This document shows, one piece after another, positions 21,380 to 32,040 of a stretch of DNA of 64,000 nucleotides. Under the pieces are notes generated by a model. The model was not told the origin of the DNA. It saw nothing but the letters and a program-made list of their open reading frames with translations, and searched no databases. Position numbers and translations under genes: made by a program. The stretch's first letter is position 1. Each line of letters starts with the position of its first letter. Source of the stretch: Talinum fruticosum (taxonomy: Eukaryota; Streptophyta; Magnoliopsida; Caryophyllales; Talinaceae); NCBI GenBank assembly GCA_021018815.1, contig JAITYX010000026.1, positions 2,542,001-2,606,000 on the forward strand, in the 5' to 3' direction.

Positions 21380-21994
21380 GACCGGATATAATGTTCGGTG
21401 TTTGTTTATGCGCAAGATTCCAAGCTAATCGAAAAGAATCATATCTCACTCGCGGTGAAGAGAATATTCAGATATCTTGCAGGGACTCGTAACTTAGGTC
21501 TATGGTACTCACGAGACTCGGAATTGACCCTCACCTGGATACTCATATGCGGATTACGCTGGGTATAAAGTTGACGAAAGAGCACTTCGGAGCTTGCCAA
21601 TTTCTCGTGTCAATCCCTAATATCTTGGCACTCAAAGAAGCAAAACTCCGTAGCTCTATCAACTGCCGAAGCTGAGTATATAGCGGTTGGCGCATGTTGC
21701 GCTCAGATTTTATGGATAAAGCAACACTTGAAAGATCTTGGACTTTCTTTCAAATCAATTCCAATCAAGTGTGACAATCGAGTTCAATCGAGCATCACAA
21801 AAATCCCGTTCAAGCACTCAAAGACAAAACATATTGAGGTCGGATATCATTTCTTAAGAGACCATTCTAAGAAAGGTGATATTGAACTTGAGTTTATTCC
21901 TACTAATCTTCAATTAGCTGATATCTTTACTAAGCCTCTTGGTGAAGATCAGTTTTGTTTTATTCGGAATGAGCTTGGTATGTTAAATGCATAA
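21380..21994 (+). pseudogene. rh: SIRE-A RNase H
   Basis: The N-terminal part is frameshifted (SYADYAGYKVD near 21545, then SKKQNSVALSTAEAEYIAVG near 21640). The 21728-21994 frame runs intact through CDNR, KHSKTKHIEVGYHFLRDH and NLQLADIFTKPL to a TAA at 21994, the normal end of copia pol. It would degrade the RNA strand of the hybrid. Confidence 0.85.
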
Positions 21995-22227
21995 TTGTAT
22001 GTTCTCTTATGAGAAAATATTCATTGCATGATTATGAGTTATGTGCGTTCAAATCGTCAATAACCATTAGTTCAGCTTGATTAAGTGATACCGAGCCGAT
22101 AGTTATTATTTGTGTAAAGTTTCGAGTCACTCGGAAAACTTAGCTGAGTTAGACTCGATTTTTGAGAAAAATGGACATCAAATCTCCGGAATCATCTCTA
22201 GATAAGTGGAGAATTTCAAAATTTCTT

Positions 22228-22247
22228 TCTCTCTCTCTCTCTCTCTC
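22228..22247. repeat. CT microsatellite
   Basis: About ten CT units between pol and the env-like ORF. SIRE-B has GA runs in its matching region (29513-29530). Confidence 0.85.
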
Positions 22248-22398
22248 GCGAACCGTGATCAAACGCTAGCCGATGGATTTCAAACCGTTTGAATCCTAAC
22301 CGTTGAGGAAGAGAACCGTCACACCGGTCTAAGGTGACTGATGGATGAGCCGAGTTAGAACGGATATATAACGATGAGTTGACGGACGTTTATTTTTC

Positions 22399-22407
22399 TA
22401 TAAATAG
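22399..22407 (+). promoter_or_regulatory. TATA-like box upstream of env-like ORF, SIRE-A
   Basis: TATAAATAG, 243 bp before the env-like ATG at 22650, followed by a pyrimidine-rich leader. SIRE-B has the same 9-mer at the matching place (29632-29624). Shared position in two diverged copies makes an internal promoter plausible. Confidence 0.5.
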
Positions 22408-22649
22408 TGCCTATTCATCTCGAGTCTCGTTACTTTACATTTCATTCACTCCCTCTCTCCAAAGCAAAACTTCTCGCGAAGCTTTCTACGTCTACGTGGT
22501 CTCTGGACATTTTCAAGTGATGTGAAGCTCATCTCAAGTAAGCTCGTCTGCTTCTCAACTCTTTCTTCTACTCCTTTTCTTTCACACTCGGTGACCTACT
22601 CTCTCCTCTTCTCTTCCTCAAAGTTTCACTTCTCTCTACTTTTCACAAA

Positions 22650-24170
22650 ATGCCTAAGAGAGGTAATCATCCCGACTTTCATGGCTCTTGCACTAAGAAG
22701 CCACGCACAAAAAGCTAAGAAGGCTCTTCATCTACTAAACCGGTTGTCACCCGACATCTTACCCTGGACGACAAGTTCTTTCCAACCGCAAAATTTTTGT
22801 GGTTGCCGCACATCAAAACCACCGGTGTTTACAATTTTCTTTATTTTAGTGAGTTCATTTATCCCGAACTCGTTTCGAGTTCTGCACCTATCTCATTAGC
22901 TCGGAAGGTGTCCTAACCTCCGGGGTTCGAACATTACCTTTCACATAAACACCTCTCTCCTCCACCGCCTGTTCAAGGTTTCTTCTCTTTTCTTGAACAG
23001 CAACCCTATTCCTTTCATCGAAGTCGTTGGCGACTTCTTCGAAAAATACGCTAAAGAGTTCCCCGAGTCACGGAAAAATTTTTCGGTGACTCAACTCAAG
23101 TCAAAAGCACGACTTACGTGCTTCCTGCCGATGAGAACCTTTTTCTCTCGAGCATTCCAGCAAGGAGAACCCCAACTCCAAGCATTTAAAAGCTCTTTTT
23201 GACATTCTTAAGGGCTATGAAGTAGATCTCTTCCCTTCTATCATTGAGCGGATGGCAGCTGTGCTAGCTCAACTCCAAAATAAGAAGAACACCCCTCTTT
23301 CCTTCGGTGCTCTTCTCACCCTAGTTTTCAAAAATTCAAAGTTCCTCTCCCCTTAGACCCTAACGCTACTTTAGAGGCTGCCGTTGTTGTCGGCAAAAAG
23401 GAACTTCACGGGTACGGGTATCGGGAAACTCAACCTGGAATCCGGGTACACAACTCGGAGTTGAGGCCACCTTCCTCGCCTCGGATTTAGAAAGAAACCC
23501 CTCTCTGTCTTCCTGCCCCACTTGGTGGTGCCTCCACCTCAGGTGTTTCTCGGTCTCTCTCCTCCATTTTGTCCTCCGCTTTCTGGACAAAATTAATTCC
23601 GTGTCCTCAGATTTCAAGGACATGCTCCGGTCATTCAGGACTATTTATCGATCTGTGACCATAAATAAAAAAAACAGCCCAGTCTCAAATTCGACAAGCA
23701 GCAAGAATTGGTTCTTGAGATGAAGGGCTTGGTGAAGGAGCAAAAGGAGCTGATTGAGCTCCTCAAAAGCAAGGAGGAAGAAGAAGCGAGACAAAGAAGA
23801 AGCAGACGCCGAGGAGCCTGCGGCTGAGGCAGCTCCTTCGGACATGGGGAGGCACAAAAAGAAGAAGAAGGAAGGACAGACTGAGGGTAAATCCGCTCCT
23901 CAAGCTCAAGTGGTAATACTCGGCTCGGACAGCGAGTCCGAGTGGGTTAGAAGACCTTGTCTGCTCCAAGCAAAACAGCAGTGGGTCGACCGAGTAGACC
24001 CCTCCAACTACCGAGGTCCACAGGGAGGAACGTCTAGATCCTCTCGTTCGGGTCGACCACTCGGAGCCGAGCCCTTGACGACAATCCCTCCTCTTCCACT
24101 CGGACATCCCCTTCTCCCTCGTAGGCGCCATGCACCGTGTCACAATTCCACGATCCGCAGATTCTTCCTC
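22650..24170 (+). pseudogene. SIRE-A env-like third ORF, decayed
   Basis: The ATG at 22650 begins MPKRG. After a stop at residue 24, shifted frames show TLDDKFFPTAKFLWLPHIKT, TGVYNFL, a region like EKYAKEFPESRKNF (23037-23085), FFSR with arginine-rich surroundings, and a coiled coil LVLEMKGLVKEQKELIELL (about 23705-23765) followed by a Lys/Arg/Glu run and a Ser/Pro-rich tail. The same layout occurs in SIRE-B. In SIRE1-like elements an ORF here is called env-like, but I see no signal peptide or clear membrane span. Its N-terminal half resembles plant proteins annotated as putative transposon proteins. Function unknown. Confidence 0.65.
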
Positions 24171-24570
24171 TTTCTAACAATTTCTTTCTCTTTTACTTAA
24201 TTCTTTTTGTCCGGACATCAAATATGTACTACTTGTCTGTATTCTTCCTATTTTTGTTTTTGCTTGAAAGGCAAGGGAGAGAATATAGATAGAAAATTTG
24301 TTGTCTTATTTAGGGGAGTTTCTTCATCCCTATCTCTCGTGTGTACTCTCTTTAATTTCAATGAATTAATGTAGTCTCTTAAAATTTCTCTGCGTTTAGT
24401 GTTTATTGCAACCATTTACGAGTTAGCATTATTTCATTGCTAAGTATATATTCCTTATGATCCGATACTTTAACGTTGATTTACTTGTCTTATTTTCTAC
24501 GCAAGTATACTAAAGCGAGATCTTTATCACTAACAAAAGTTTCTGTCTAAGTATGGAATGCCTTTCATCA
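24171..24570 (+). other. SIRE-A 3' untranslated region
   Basis: No coding signal. AT-rich DNA with AATGAATTAATG stretches between the env-like ORF and the polypurine tract. Confidence 0.5.
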
Positions 24571-24583
24571 AGAAGGGGGACAT
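24571..24583 (+). other. SIRE-A polypurine tract
   Basis: AGAAGGGGGACAT directly before the 3' LTR (TGAAGAC, 24584). SIRE-B has the matching AAAAAGAGGGAGAT on the minus strand. It primes plus-strand DNA in LTR elements. Confidence 0.85.
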
Positions 24584-26191
24584 TGAAGACTCGGACTTTA
24601 CTCAACACAATTTTGAGTTCTATCAAAGGAATCGGGTATAAGAATTTCTCACTTATAGAGTTTTGATTCCAACGCATTCTCTCGTACATTAGAATATTTT
24701 CCGAGCGATATAGTATTTTCTCTAAGTGATATGGCATTTACTTCATGTAATTTTTGCTTGTCTCTGAGTGACTCGGAAAACAGATATGCACTCACGCCTG
24801 TCTCACTCGGTTTTGAGTCCCTCATCGCTTAGAATCATCGCATGTTCAAATGACTAGTATTTCGCTTAACCGCACTCAGGTCCGACTTCATGTTATAAGT
24901 CCTATTCTGTTATAGTCAGCGCTTCTAGTCCGAACCATGGTTAGTCTAGATCAAGTATGTTTCACTCGATATTCATTGTATAACTTGATTCCTGCTTAGA
25001 CTAACTCGGATGGAATTTTGAGTTTCATGGATATTAGACTCGGAAAATTCCATTCTTTTTCGACTCGGATAATTAGTCATTCACTTATCTCAATTATATT
25101 ATTATCCGTGTCTAATCTTGGACCAAAGTATTTCATACTTTGAGAACCAATTTGATTTACTTTTGTAGGTGATTCAAACGAGGATACACTTTTTGAAATA
25201 CAAAAGTAGCGGCTTCAAAACGTCAAATCACCAGCAGACACGGCTTTTCCCATTCTCTCGACCTAGCCCCAAAAGATTGTGTCGTGGCATGTCTGTTTCC
25301 AAATTTGGAAAACTGAAACACCCAGCTTAACGGTGGTTTCCACCTTATCTTTCAAGACACCGCAAGTGGTTTTGGGACTTCCAAAAGAGTTGAGAACCGT
25401 TTCCCAACATTCATATCATAACGGATACTTTCCGAGTGACTCGGAAAGTCCTTAACAACGGTCACAAAGGATTGTCGGTCAGAAGATGGACTCAACGGCT
25501 ACTCGCCTGGTCATCTATAAATTGAAGCCAACTCTCAAGACTTGAAGATTGTCAAATCTATTGTTAATACATACTTGAGCAAAAGTCATTGTGTGTATTC
25601 ACTTTCAATCTTCTACTTACAACTCCCACCCTGTAATTCATTATATTCCGAGTTGTATGGTCTTGTACTTAGTTACAAACACTTTCTTCTTACTTGTCTA
25701 AGTAAGGTCTCTTGACTGAGCTGTAAAGGTTAGCTCAGCTTAGTTGTCCCTAGCTGTAAGGGTTATCTCAGCTAGGAAGTACTAGATCAAATAAGGGAAC
25801 TTCGAGTCTAGGAAAAACTTGTAAAGAGTTGTCTAAGGGAGCAACTTGGGTTCGGTCGGTCTAGGGTACTTTGTGGAATAAAAATAGTGGATTTGACTTT
25901 GTGCTTGGATTAGCGCGGTCCATGGTTTTCTGCCCCAGGAGGGTTTCCACGTGATATCCGTGTCTTTACTTTCTGAGTACATTCTAGACTCGGACATACT
26001 CACGATTACAGACTTGAATCTACTTCTTTACTTTTCACCGAGATTCCGAGTTCATACTTTTCTGACCTCGTTTCGGACTCGGAATCCGTTTCGTCTCTCT
26101 TTGACAAAAAGAGTTCAATCTTCATGAAAATCCTCCATCACCTTATTCACCCCCTCTAGGGTGACTCGGACTCTCCGCAAGCAAACCTTCA
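24584..26191 (+). repeat. SIRE-A 3' LTR
   Basis: 1,608 bp, TGAAG...CTTCA, collinear with the 5' LTR. It contains a degraded TATA box (TATAAATT, near 25517). It is followed by target copy CTTCC and the remaining SIRE-B LTR. Confidence 0.92.
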
Positions 26192-27355
26192 CTTCCTAAC
26201 TAAGGTAACCATTATAGTTAAGGACAGCTGAGTTGAGATAACCCTTACATCTCGGTCAAGGGACCTTACTCAGAAAGTAAGAAGAGTATGCAACTGATTA
26301 CAAGACTTTACAACTCGGAAAATATGAATTACAAACTGGGAGTTGTAAGTAGAAGATTGATTATGAAGACAATGACTTTTGCTTAAGTAATGTGTTTCAA
26401 CCATAGTTCCAAGCAATCTTCATGTCTTGTGAAGTGGCTTCTATTTATAGATGAGCAAGAAGATTAGCCATTGTGACTGAATTCCGAACAAAAGTCCTTC
26501 TTGGCCGTTGTCATGGTTCTTCCGAGTCGTTCGGAAAAGATCCGTTGAGATGTGAACGTTATGCAATGGCTCTTGGGTATTAAAGGTGCTCCAGTCAGTT
26601 GGTAATGTCTAAAAAATAAGGTGGAAACCACCGTTGAGCTTAGCATTGATGTTTTCTAGTTTTGGAAAGAGACAACCCTCACACAGACGTCCGAGCCTTG
26701 TTCGAAGTAGATAAGCCTTGTCTTCTAGTGATTGACGACTTGAAGCCGGTTACTTTTTAATTCAAAAATGAGATAACCTCGTTTCGATAACCTACAAAAG
26801 AAAACCACTTTGGTTCTCAAAGTATAAAATACTTTGGTCAAAGATTAGGCACATACAATAATTTAAATAAGACAATTTAGTGCATAATTATATTAGGCCC
26901 GGAGGAGTGGAATTTTCTAAGTCTAATATTCATTATACTCAAATTCTATCGAGTTAATCCTAAGAGAGATCAAGTTAGGTGTGAAAAATATGAGGGTATA
27001 AGGACTTGATCTGGACAAATAATTCTCAAGCATACAAACTTACTTAAAAAGCTAAATTAACACTATAATTCACTTTACATTGAAATATGCAGATCGAACT
27101 TAGATAAAAAGTGTTAGACATTTTTTGAACATGAGATAAATCTAACCGATGTCCGAGTGACTCGGAAACATCAATGTGAGAAGATACACTAGAATATGTT
27201 TTCCGAGTTAGTCGAAATGAATGAAAACTTACACAGGAGTTTCTATAACACTCGGAATGACTTGTAATCAAAACTTAGTAGGGATGAGGTTTATACCTGA
27301 ATCTTTATGTAGTACTCAGAATGACCTAGATTCTGAGTCCGAGTCCGAGTCTTCA
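26192..27355 (-). repeat. SIRE-B 3' LTR, proximal part
   Basis: Continuation of the LTR interrupted by SIRE-A, with target copy CTTCC at 26192-26196. Minus-strand TATAAATA at 26449-26442. It ends at 27355 with TGAAGACTCGG in element orientation, abutting the polypurine tract. Joined to 14994-15321 it makes about 1.49 kb. Confidence 0.9.
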
Positions 27356-27370
27356 ATCTCCCTCTTTTTG
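27356..27370 (-). other. SIRE-B polypurine tract
   Basis: On the minus strand AAAAAGAGGGAGAT abuts the LTR start. It confirms the element's orientation. Confidence 0.85.
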
Positions 27371-27880
27371 ATGAAAGGCATTCCACACTCGGATAGAAAG
27401 TTTGTTAGTGAAAAACATGAGTTTTCATTCTTACTAAGTATAACAAATCGGAATAATGAGTAGTGAGAGAAGCGATTCATACTTAGAAAAAAATGTTTCA
27501 GATACTATCACAACTTAGAACATTTCTCCGGGTAGCACATTTAGCTATGAATATGAACAATTATATCGGAGCGAGAGAAAAAAATGTAAACGAGATATAT
27601 CGGAGCAAAAATAAATAATAGGAGATTTAAATTCGGAAAGAGTGAACTCATAAATAATTGTGATCTAAAGAAAAGCTTCATTCATATATTCATAAAACAA
27701 AAAAAAATACAAGGAAAGAGGGTGAGAGAACTCCCCTAAATAAGACATCAACAACTATTCTATTGTTCTCCCCTTGCTTTTCAGCAAAAAAAACCCAAAA
27801 AAAAAAAACAGGGAAGAACACATCGAGTGGATGCAGTTGATGTCCGGACAAAAAATAAAACAAAAGCAAAAGAAAAAAAA
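27371..27880 (-). other. SIRE-B 3' untranslated region
   Basis: Non-coding AT-rich DNA with A-rich runs at 27700-27880, matching the same interval in SIRE-A. Confidence 0.5.
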
Positions 27881-29475
27881 TTAAGATGGTGGAGGTGGGG
27901 TGGTTTGTGTTGAGGCGGATAAGCGTGTGGTGCGCCGGCGCTGGTAAGCTCGGGAGGACGTGGAAGATCGGGGTGAGGGTAGCACTGGGATCTCCGATAT
28001 TGGCTCAGCTCCGAGTGGCTGACCTATAAATAAGTCATCCAGAGGCTCATCCTCTTCGAAAACTATGGAGGGGGTGCTTCTTTTGGCTTGACCACTCGTG
28101 TACCGACCAATGTCCGCGAGGTCTTCCGACCCACTTAGACTATTGTCCGAGCTTATTAGCTCCAGTTGAGGAACTTCAAGCACCTTATCCCTCGACTTAT
28201 TCCTTCTTTTCTCCTTCTCTTTTTCCTTCTCTTCCTCCTTCTCCTTAGAAAGAGTTACTTCAACCATAACTTCTTCTCCTTCTTCTACCTATCCGGAGGA
28301 AGACTTGGTAGGGCTCGAGGACTCCTCGAAGTATTTGAGTTGTCCGGGTCCCGAGCAACCTTCGTTCGACTTTCTCGGAGGAGCTCTAGCAGCTCCTGTT
28401 GCTTCTTGACCACGCTTTTCATTTTGAGGAGTAGGTCTTGGTGCTCACGGCTCTATGATTAGACCATCTTCGATTGATGACCATGTTCTAAAGGATGGTT
28501 TTGTAGGAGCGAAGGGTTGCCCTAAAATCCTCGATCCACCGAAGAAAGCTTGTCTATCGGAACGGTGGACAAAGCCGCGAGTGGCTTCGGGAGGAGAACT
28601 TGAGGTGGAAGCACCACTAGGTGGAGGAGGTAGAGACAGGTGAGTCCGAGGTAAAAGTGGCCTTAGTTCTAACCCGTGGACCCGGACACCGGGTTTGATT
28701 TCCTTGTACTCGTATCCAAGAAGCTCTTTCTTGTTAACAACGATGGCGACCTCGGACATTGCATTTGGGTCCGAGGGGAGGGAACGTTAAACCGCTTGAA
28801 GATTACAGTTAAAAGGGCTCCGAAGGTAAGAGAAGAGGTTTTCTTTGACCGAGCCGGCACAGTGGCCATCCGCTCGACGATAGCTGGGAAGAGGTCTACA
28901 TCGTAGCCCTCAAGGATATCGAACAAAGCTTTGAGAACCTTAGAGTTAGGATTCTCTTTGCTTGAATGATGAGAGAAGAAAGTTCTCATCGAAGGAAACA
29001 GACAAAGTCCGGCCTCGGTCTTCATCGAGTCACTAAGAAATTCTTTCGTGACTCGGGGACTTCTTGGGCATATTTTTCAAAGAACTCATCAGCAATTGCG
29101 TTGAAAGGGATGGGATTGCAGTTGAGGAAGAGAGATGAAAGTTTAAAAATACGATGGAGGAGGGAAAGGTTTATGCGCACAACCGTGTCGCGAACTCTTG
29201 AGGAAATGACTCTCTCGGAACTGGATAGATTGGAGTAAAACTCAGCAATGAGTTCTTCGTAAATAAACTCATTGTAGCAAAGGAAGTTGTAAACTCCAGT
29301 GGTTTTAATATGCTTCAACCACGACAAGGATGTGGTTGGGAAGAACTTGTCATCCAACGTGAGGTGTTGTGTGACAAAGATTTTGGGAGGGTTAGAAGGA
29401 CGCTCTTGGGCTTGCTTGGTTCGAGTTTCTTGGTTGCACACCCTACAAAATCTTGGGTTGAACTTTTTTAGGCAT
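27881..29475 (-). pseudogene. SIRE-B env-like third ORF, in overlapping open fragments
   Basis: From the ATG at 29475 (MPKKVQPKIL, then TAG) reading passes through long open pieces. 29441-29022 has TLDDKFFPTTSLSWLKHIKT, an EFYSNLSSSE region, and FFEKYAQEVPESRKNF. 29025-28669 has MRTFFSHHSSKENPNSKVLK and ALFDILEGYDVDLFPAIVER. 28759-28445 is Pro/Ser-rich. The ending, 28267-27881, is a Lys/Glu-rich helix (EKEKEKEKRRNKSRD) and an acidic, Ser/Pro-rich tail. Only a few frameshifts separate them, so this copy is better preserved than that in SIRE-A. No membrane segment is evident. Function unknown; called env-like by position. Confidence 0.65.
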
Positions 29476-29623
29476 GGTTGATGATTTTGAAGTAGAAGAA
29501 AGTGAACTCGAAAAGAGAGAGAGAGTGAGTGTAAGAGAGTAATGAGAGCTTTGTGTGCGAGAGTAAGTAAGCGAGAGATTAGGGTAGCAGAGAGTAAAGT
29601 AGCGAAATGAAGGAAAAGGGAGG

Positions 29624-29632
29624 CTATTTATA
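29624..29632 (-). promoter_or_regulatory. TATA-like box upstream of env-like ORF, SIRE-B
   Basis: Minus-strand TATAAATAG, about 150 bp before the ATG at 29475, with a pyrimidine-rich leader. It matches the box in SIRE-A at 22399-22407. Confidence 0.5.
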
Positions 29633-30059
29633 GCGAAAGGAATGTCCTTCGAGTATTCGGTCCGAGCTAAACCTCCAATAGTTGCCTCGGACAGGTGTGA
29701 CGTTCTGTCTCCAACGGTTAGAATTCCAGTGTCTTTCTCCCAAAGGTTAGTTCACCGATCGATGCACGCAGTAGAGAGAGAGAAAAAGAGAAATTTTAAA
29801 AGAAATTTCTTAAATTCTCTACTAATCTAGAGATGATTTCGGAAGTTTGAAGTCCATTTTTCTCAAATACTGAGTCTAACTCGGTTTGGTTTTGAGTGAC
29901 TCGTAAAGCGCAAATATATAATAACTCCTAGCTCGGTCTCACCGGGTCAATCGAACCAATTGTTATTAAGACAAAGAAAGAAAACATATAACACATAATC
30001 ATGCAAGATAATTTCACTTAGAAAATCACACAATCATGCATTAATCATTCCAACCCCAT

Positions 30060-30877
30060 TTCTAATAAAACAAAACCGATCTTCACTAAGTGGCTTAGTG
30101 AAAATATCAACTAACTGAAATTTCGTAGGAATGAATTCAAGTTCAATATCACCTTTTTGAGAATGGTTTCTAAGAAAATGATACCTGACCTCAATATGAT
30201 TTGTCTTTAAGTCCTGAATTAGATTCTTAGTGATGCTAATTGCACTCGATTATCACATTTTATTGGAATTAATTTGAATGAAAGTCATAGATCTTTCAAA
30301 TGTTGCGTGATCCATAGAATCCGAGCACAACATGCTTCAACTGTAATGTACTCAGCTTTAGCAATTGATAAAGCTACCGAGTTTTGCTTCTTTGAGTGCC
30401 AAGATATAAGGGATTGACCCGAAATTGGCATGCTCCTAATGTGTCTGTTTCTATCAACTTTGTATCTAGCATAATCGAGCATCCGAGTATCTAGTGAGGG
30501 TCGGTTCCGAGTCCGTTGAGAACCATAGACCTAATTTTTGGGTCCCTGTAAGATATCTAAAAATTCTCTTCGTCGTAGTGAGATGTGATTCTTTTGGATT
30601 AGATTGGAATCTTCCACACGGACATACACTAAACATAATGTCCGGCCTACTAGATGTGAGATATAGTAGAGATCCATTCATAACTCGATAGAGTTTTTGA
30701 TCTACTACTTCGACCGAGTCCGATTTCATACTCGCTACTCATTGGTGCTGCTGCATGTCTTGCATCTTGAAGCTTGTACTTCTTCAGGAACTCCTTGATA
30801 TACTTAGATTGATGGACATAGATGTCATCTCTATCATGTCTTATTTGTAGACCAAGAAAGAAATTGAGCTCTCCTAT
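30060..30877 (-). pseudogene. rh: SIRE-B RNase H and RT C terminus
   Basis: Minus-strand frames 30729-30466 and 30482-30285 carry GSLLYLTSSRPDIMFSVCPC, FRYLTGTQKLGLWF, then SLISWHSKKQNSVALSIAKA with EYITVEACCARILWI. Upstream near 30260-30060 the C-terminal segment (HFLRNHSQKGDIELEFIP and downstream) is visible. These are the copia RT tail and RNase H. The block ends at 30877, where the solo LTR inserted. Confidence 0.82.
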
Positions 30878-31099
30878 TGTAACAACCCTAGACCCACCCT
30901 AGGAGTATTACATGCCGGGGTTCCCGAGAGGAACCCCTAAGGCTGCTTAAGATCTCAACTTGGTGTTAATAACCCTTTCTTGGATTGGCGGAAACGTAAT
31001 TCTAGGCTTTCAAAGGTTTTTCGGAAATTTCGGCGAGTTTCCTCAGTAAGCTGGCTAAACCCATGGGCTTAAAGCCCTAACCCCGCACGAAACACAATC

Positions 31100-31170
31100 T
31101 AAAACTCAACGAGCCACACGCTCGGAGAAACACAACACAACTCAACGAGCCACACGCTCGGAGTATTCAC
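31100..31170. repeat. Short direct repeats inside solo LTR
   Basis: ACTCAACGAGCCACACGCTC occurs twice, 40 bp apart. The same doublet is found in the related copy at 46755-46812, so it is an inherited LTR feature. Confidence 0.85.
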
Positions 31171-31844
31171 ATAGGGATTTTACATTCATAATCAACTTAA
31201 GTTCACATACAACCAGTCTTTACAAGCATAAAAAACATAAAGTACGGAGAAGTCCGGAGAAGTCCTATCCGATGGTTCGCTTCTTCTAATAGCCAAAAGC
31301 AACTCCGGGGAGTCTTAACTTCGCACCTGAAATGTTGGTGATATCATGAGCTCACTAGCCCAGTGAATAACCCAAACCCAACCCCGGGTTTCACTTTGCA
31401 CATTAATTCATTAACAAACACACGTAAGTTCATAACTCATTCATAACATGCGATTCGGATCAAATAAGTTTAAGACATGCGAGATTCTAAACTTACCAAC
31501 TTGCCGAGAATCATAATGACATCACTTATTCATGAATTCAATTAAACATGCATCATTCGTCTTTCTACGCAAGTAAATCATATAATCACTCATCATGCAA
31601 TTCATTCATCACGGAAATCATATCTTAGTTCTTATGGCACACATTTCTTATGAAAACAGGATTCGATCTTCTTCTTATTCTTCTTCTTGAGTTCAATCAT
31701 GCATTTCATAAATCAGCGATTCGCTCTTTTCGGTTCGATATGCACGATCATTCGTTTCTTCATATCATACTTCTTTTAAGTTTTCTTAGTTCGAATGGAA
31801 AGAAGATTTATGCACTTGCTCTAAAGACCTAGTTCTTGGAGCCA

Positions 31845-32040
31845 AAACAATTCGTGGGCTCGGTTCACGGAGGCATACAATTCGTTGCCTCGAGGCATAA
31901 TAATTCGTGGCCTCGAGGCAGCCTCCCATCCCCGAAGGACGCATACTGTCAATTCTTAGTGGAAGCAATTCAATTCGTGGCTTCGGGTTGACGAGACACT
32001 TCTATGGCCATAGCTTCAGAGGGTTCTTTAATTCGTGGGG
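31845..32040. repeat. AATTCGTGG-type repeats inside solo LTR
   Basis: At least five spaced copies of AATTCGTGG or variants, several followed by CCTCGAGGCA or GCTTCGG. The related LTR has a similar set at 47505-47720. Confidence 0.75.

Larger units (their letters stand above)
15322..26191 (+). mobile_element. SIRE-A: full-length copia element (SIRE/Maximus type), decayed
   Basis: 10.87 kb, bounded by LTRs of 1,609 bp and 1,608 bp. The ends are TGAAG (CGAAG in the 5' copy) and CTTCA, with a perfect CTTCC target duplication at 15317-15321 and 26192-26196. It has a tRNA-Met-type PBS, then Gag, protease, integrase, reverse transcriptase and RNase H in copia order, then about 2.5 kb with an env-like ORF, then a polypurine tract. 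Size, long LTRs and the third ORF indicate the SIRE/Maximus lineage. Many stops and frameshifts break every domain except short RT and RNase H stretches. Confidence 0.92.

Noticed and set aside
31100..31170. Short spaced repeats considered as a CRISPR-like array
   Set aside because: Only two copies, within a plant LTR, and repeated in the related LTR copy. No cas genes and a eukaryotic context.
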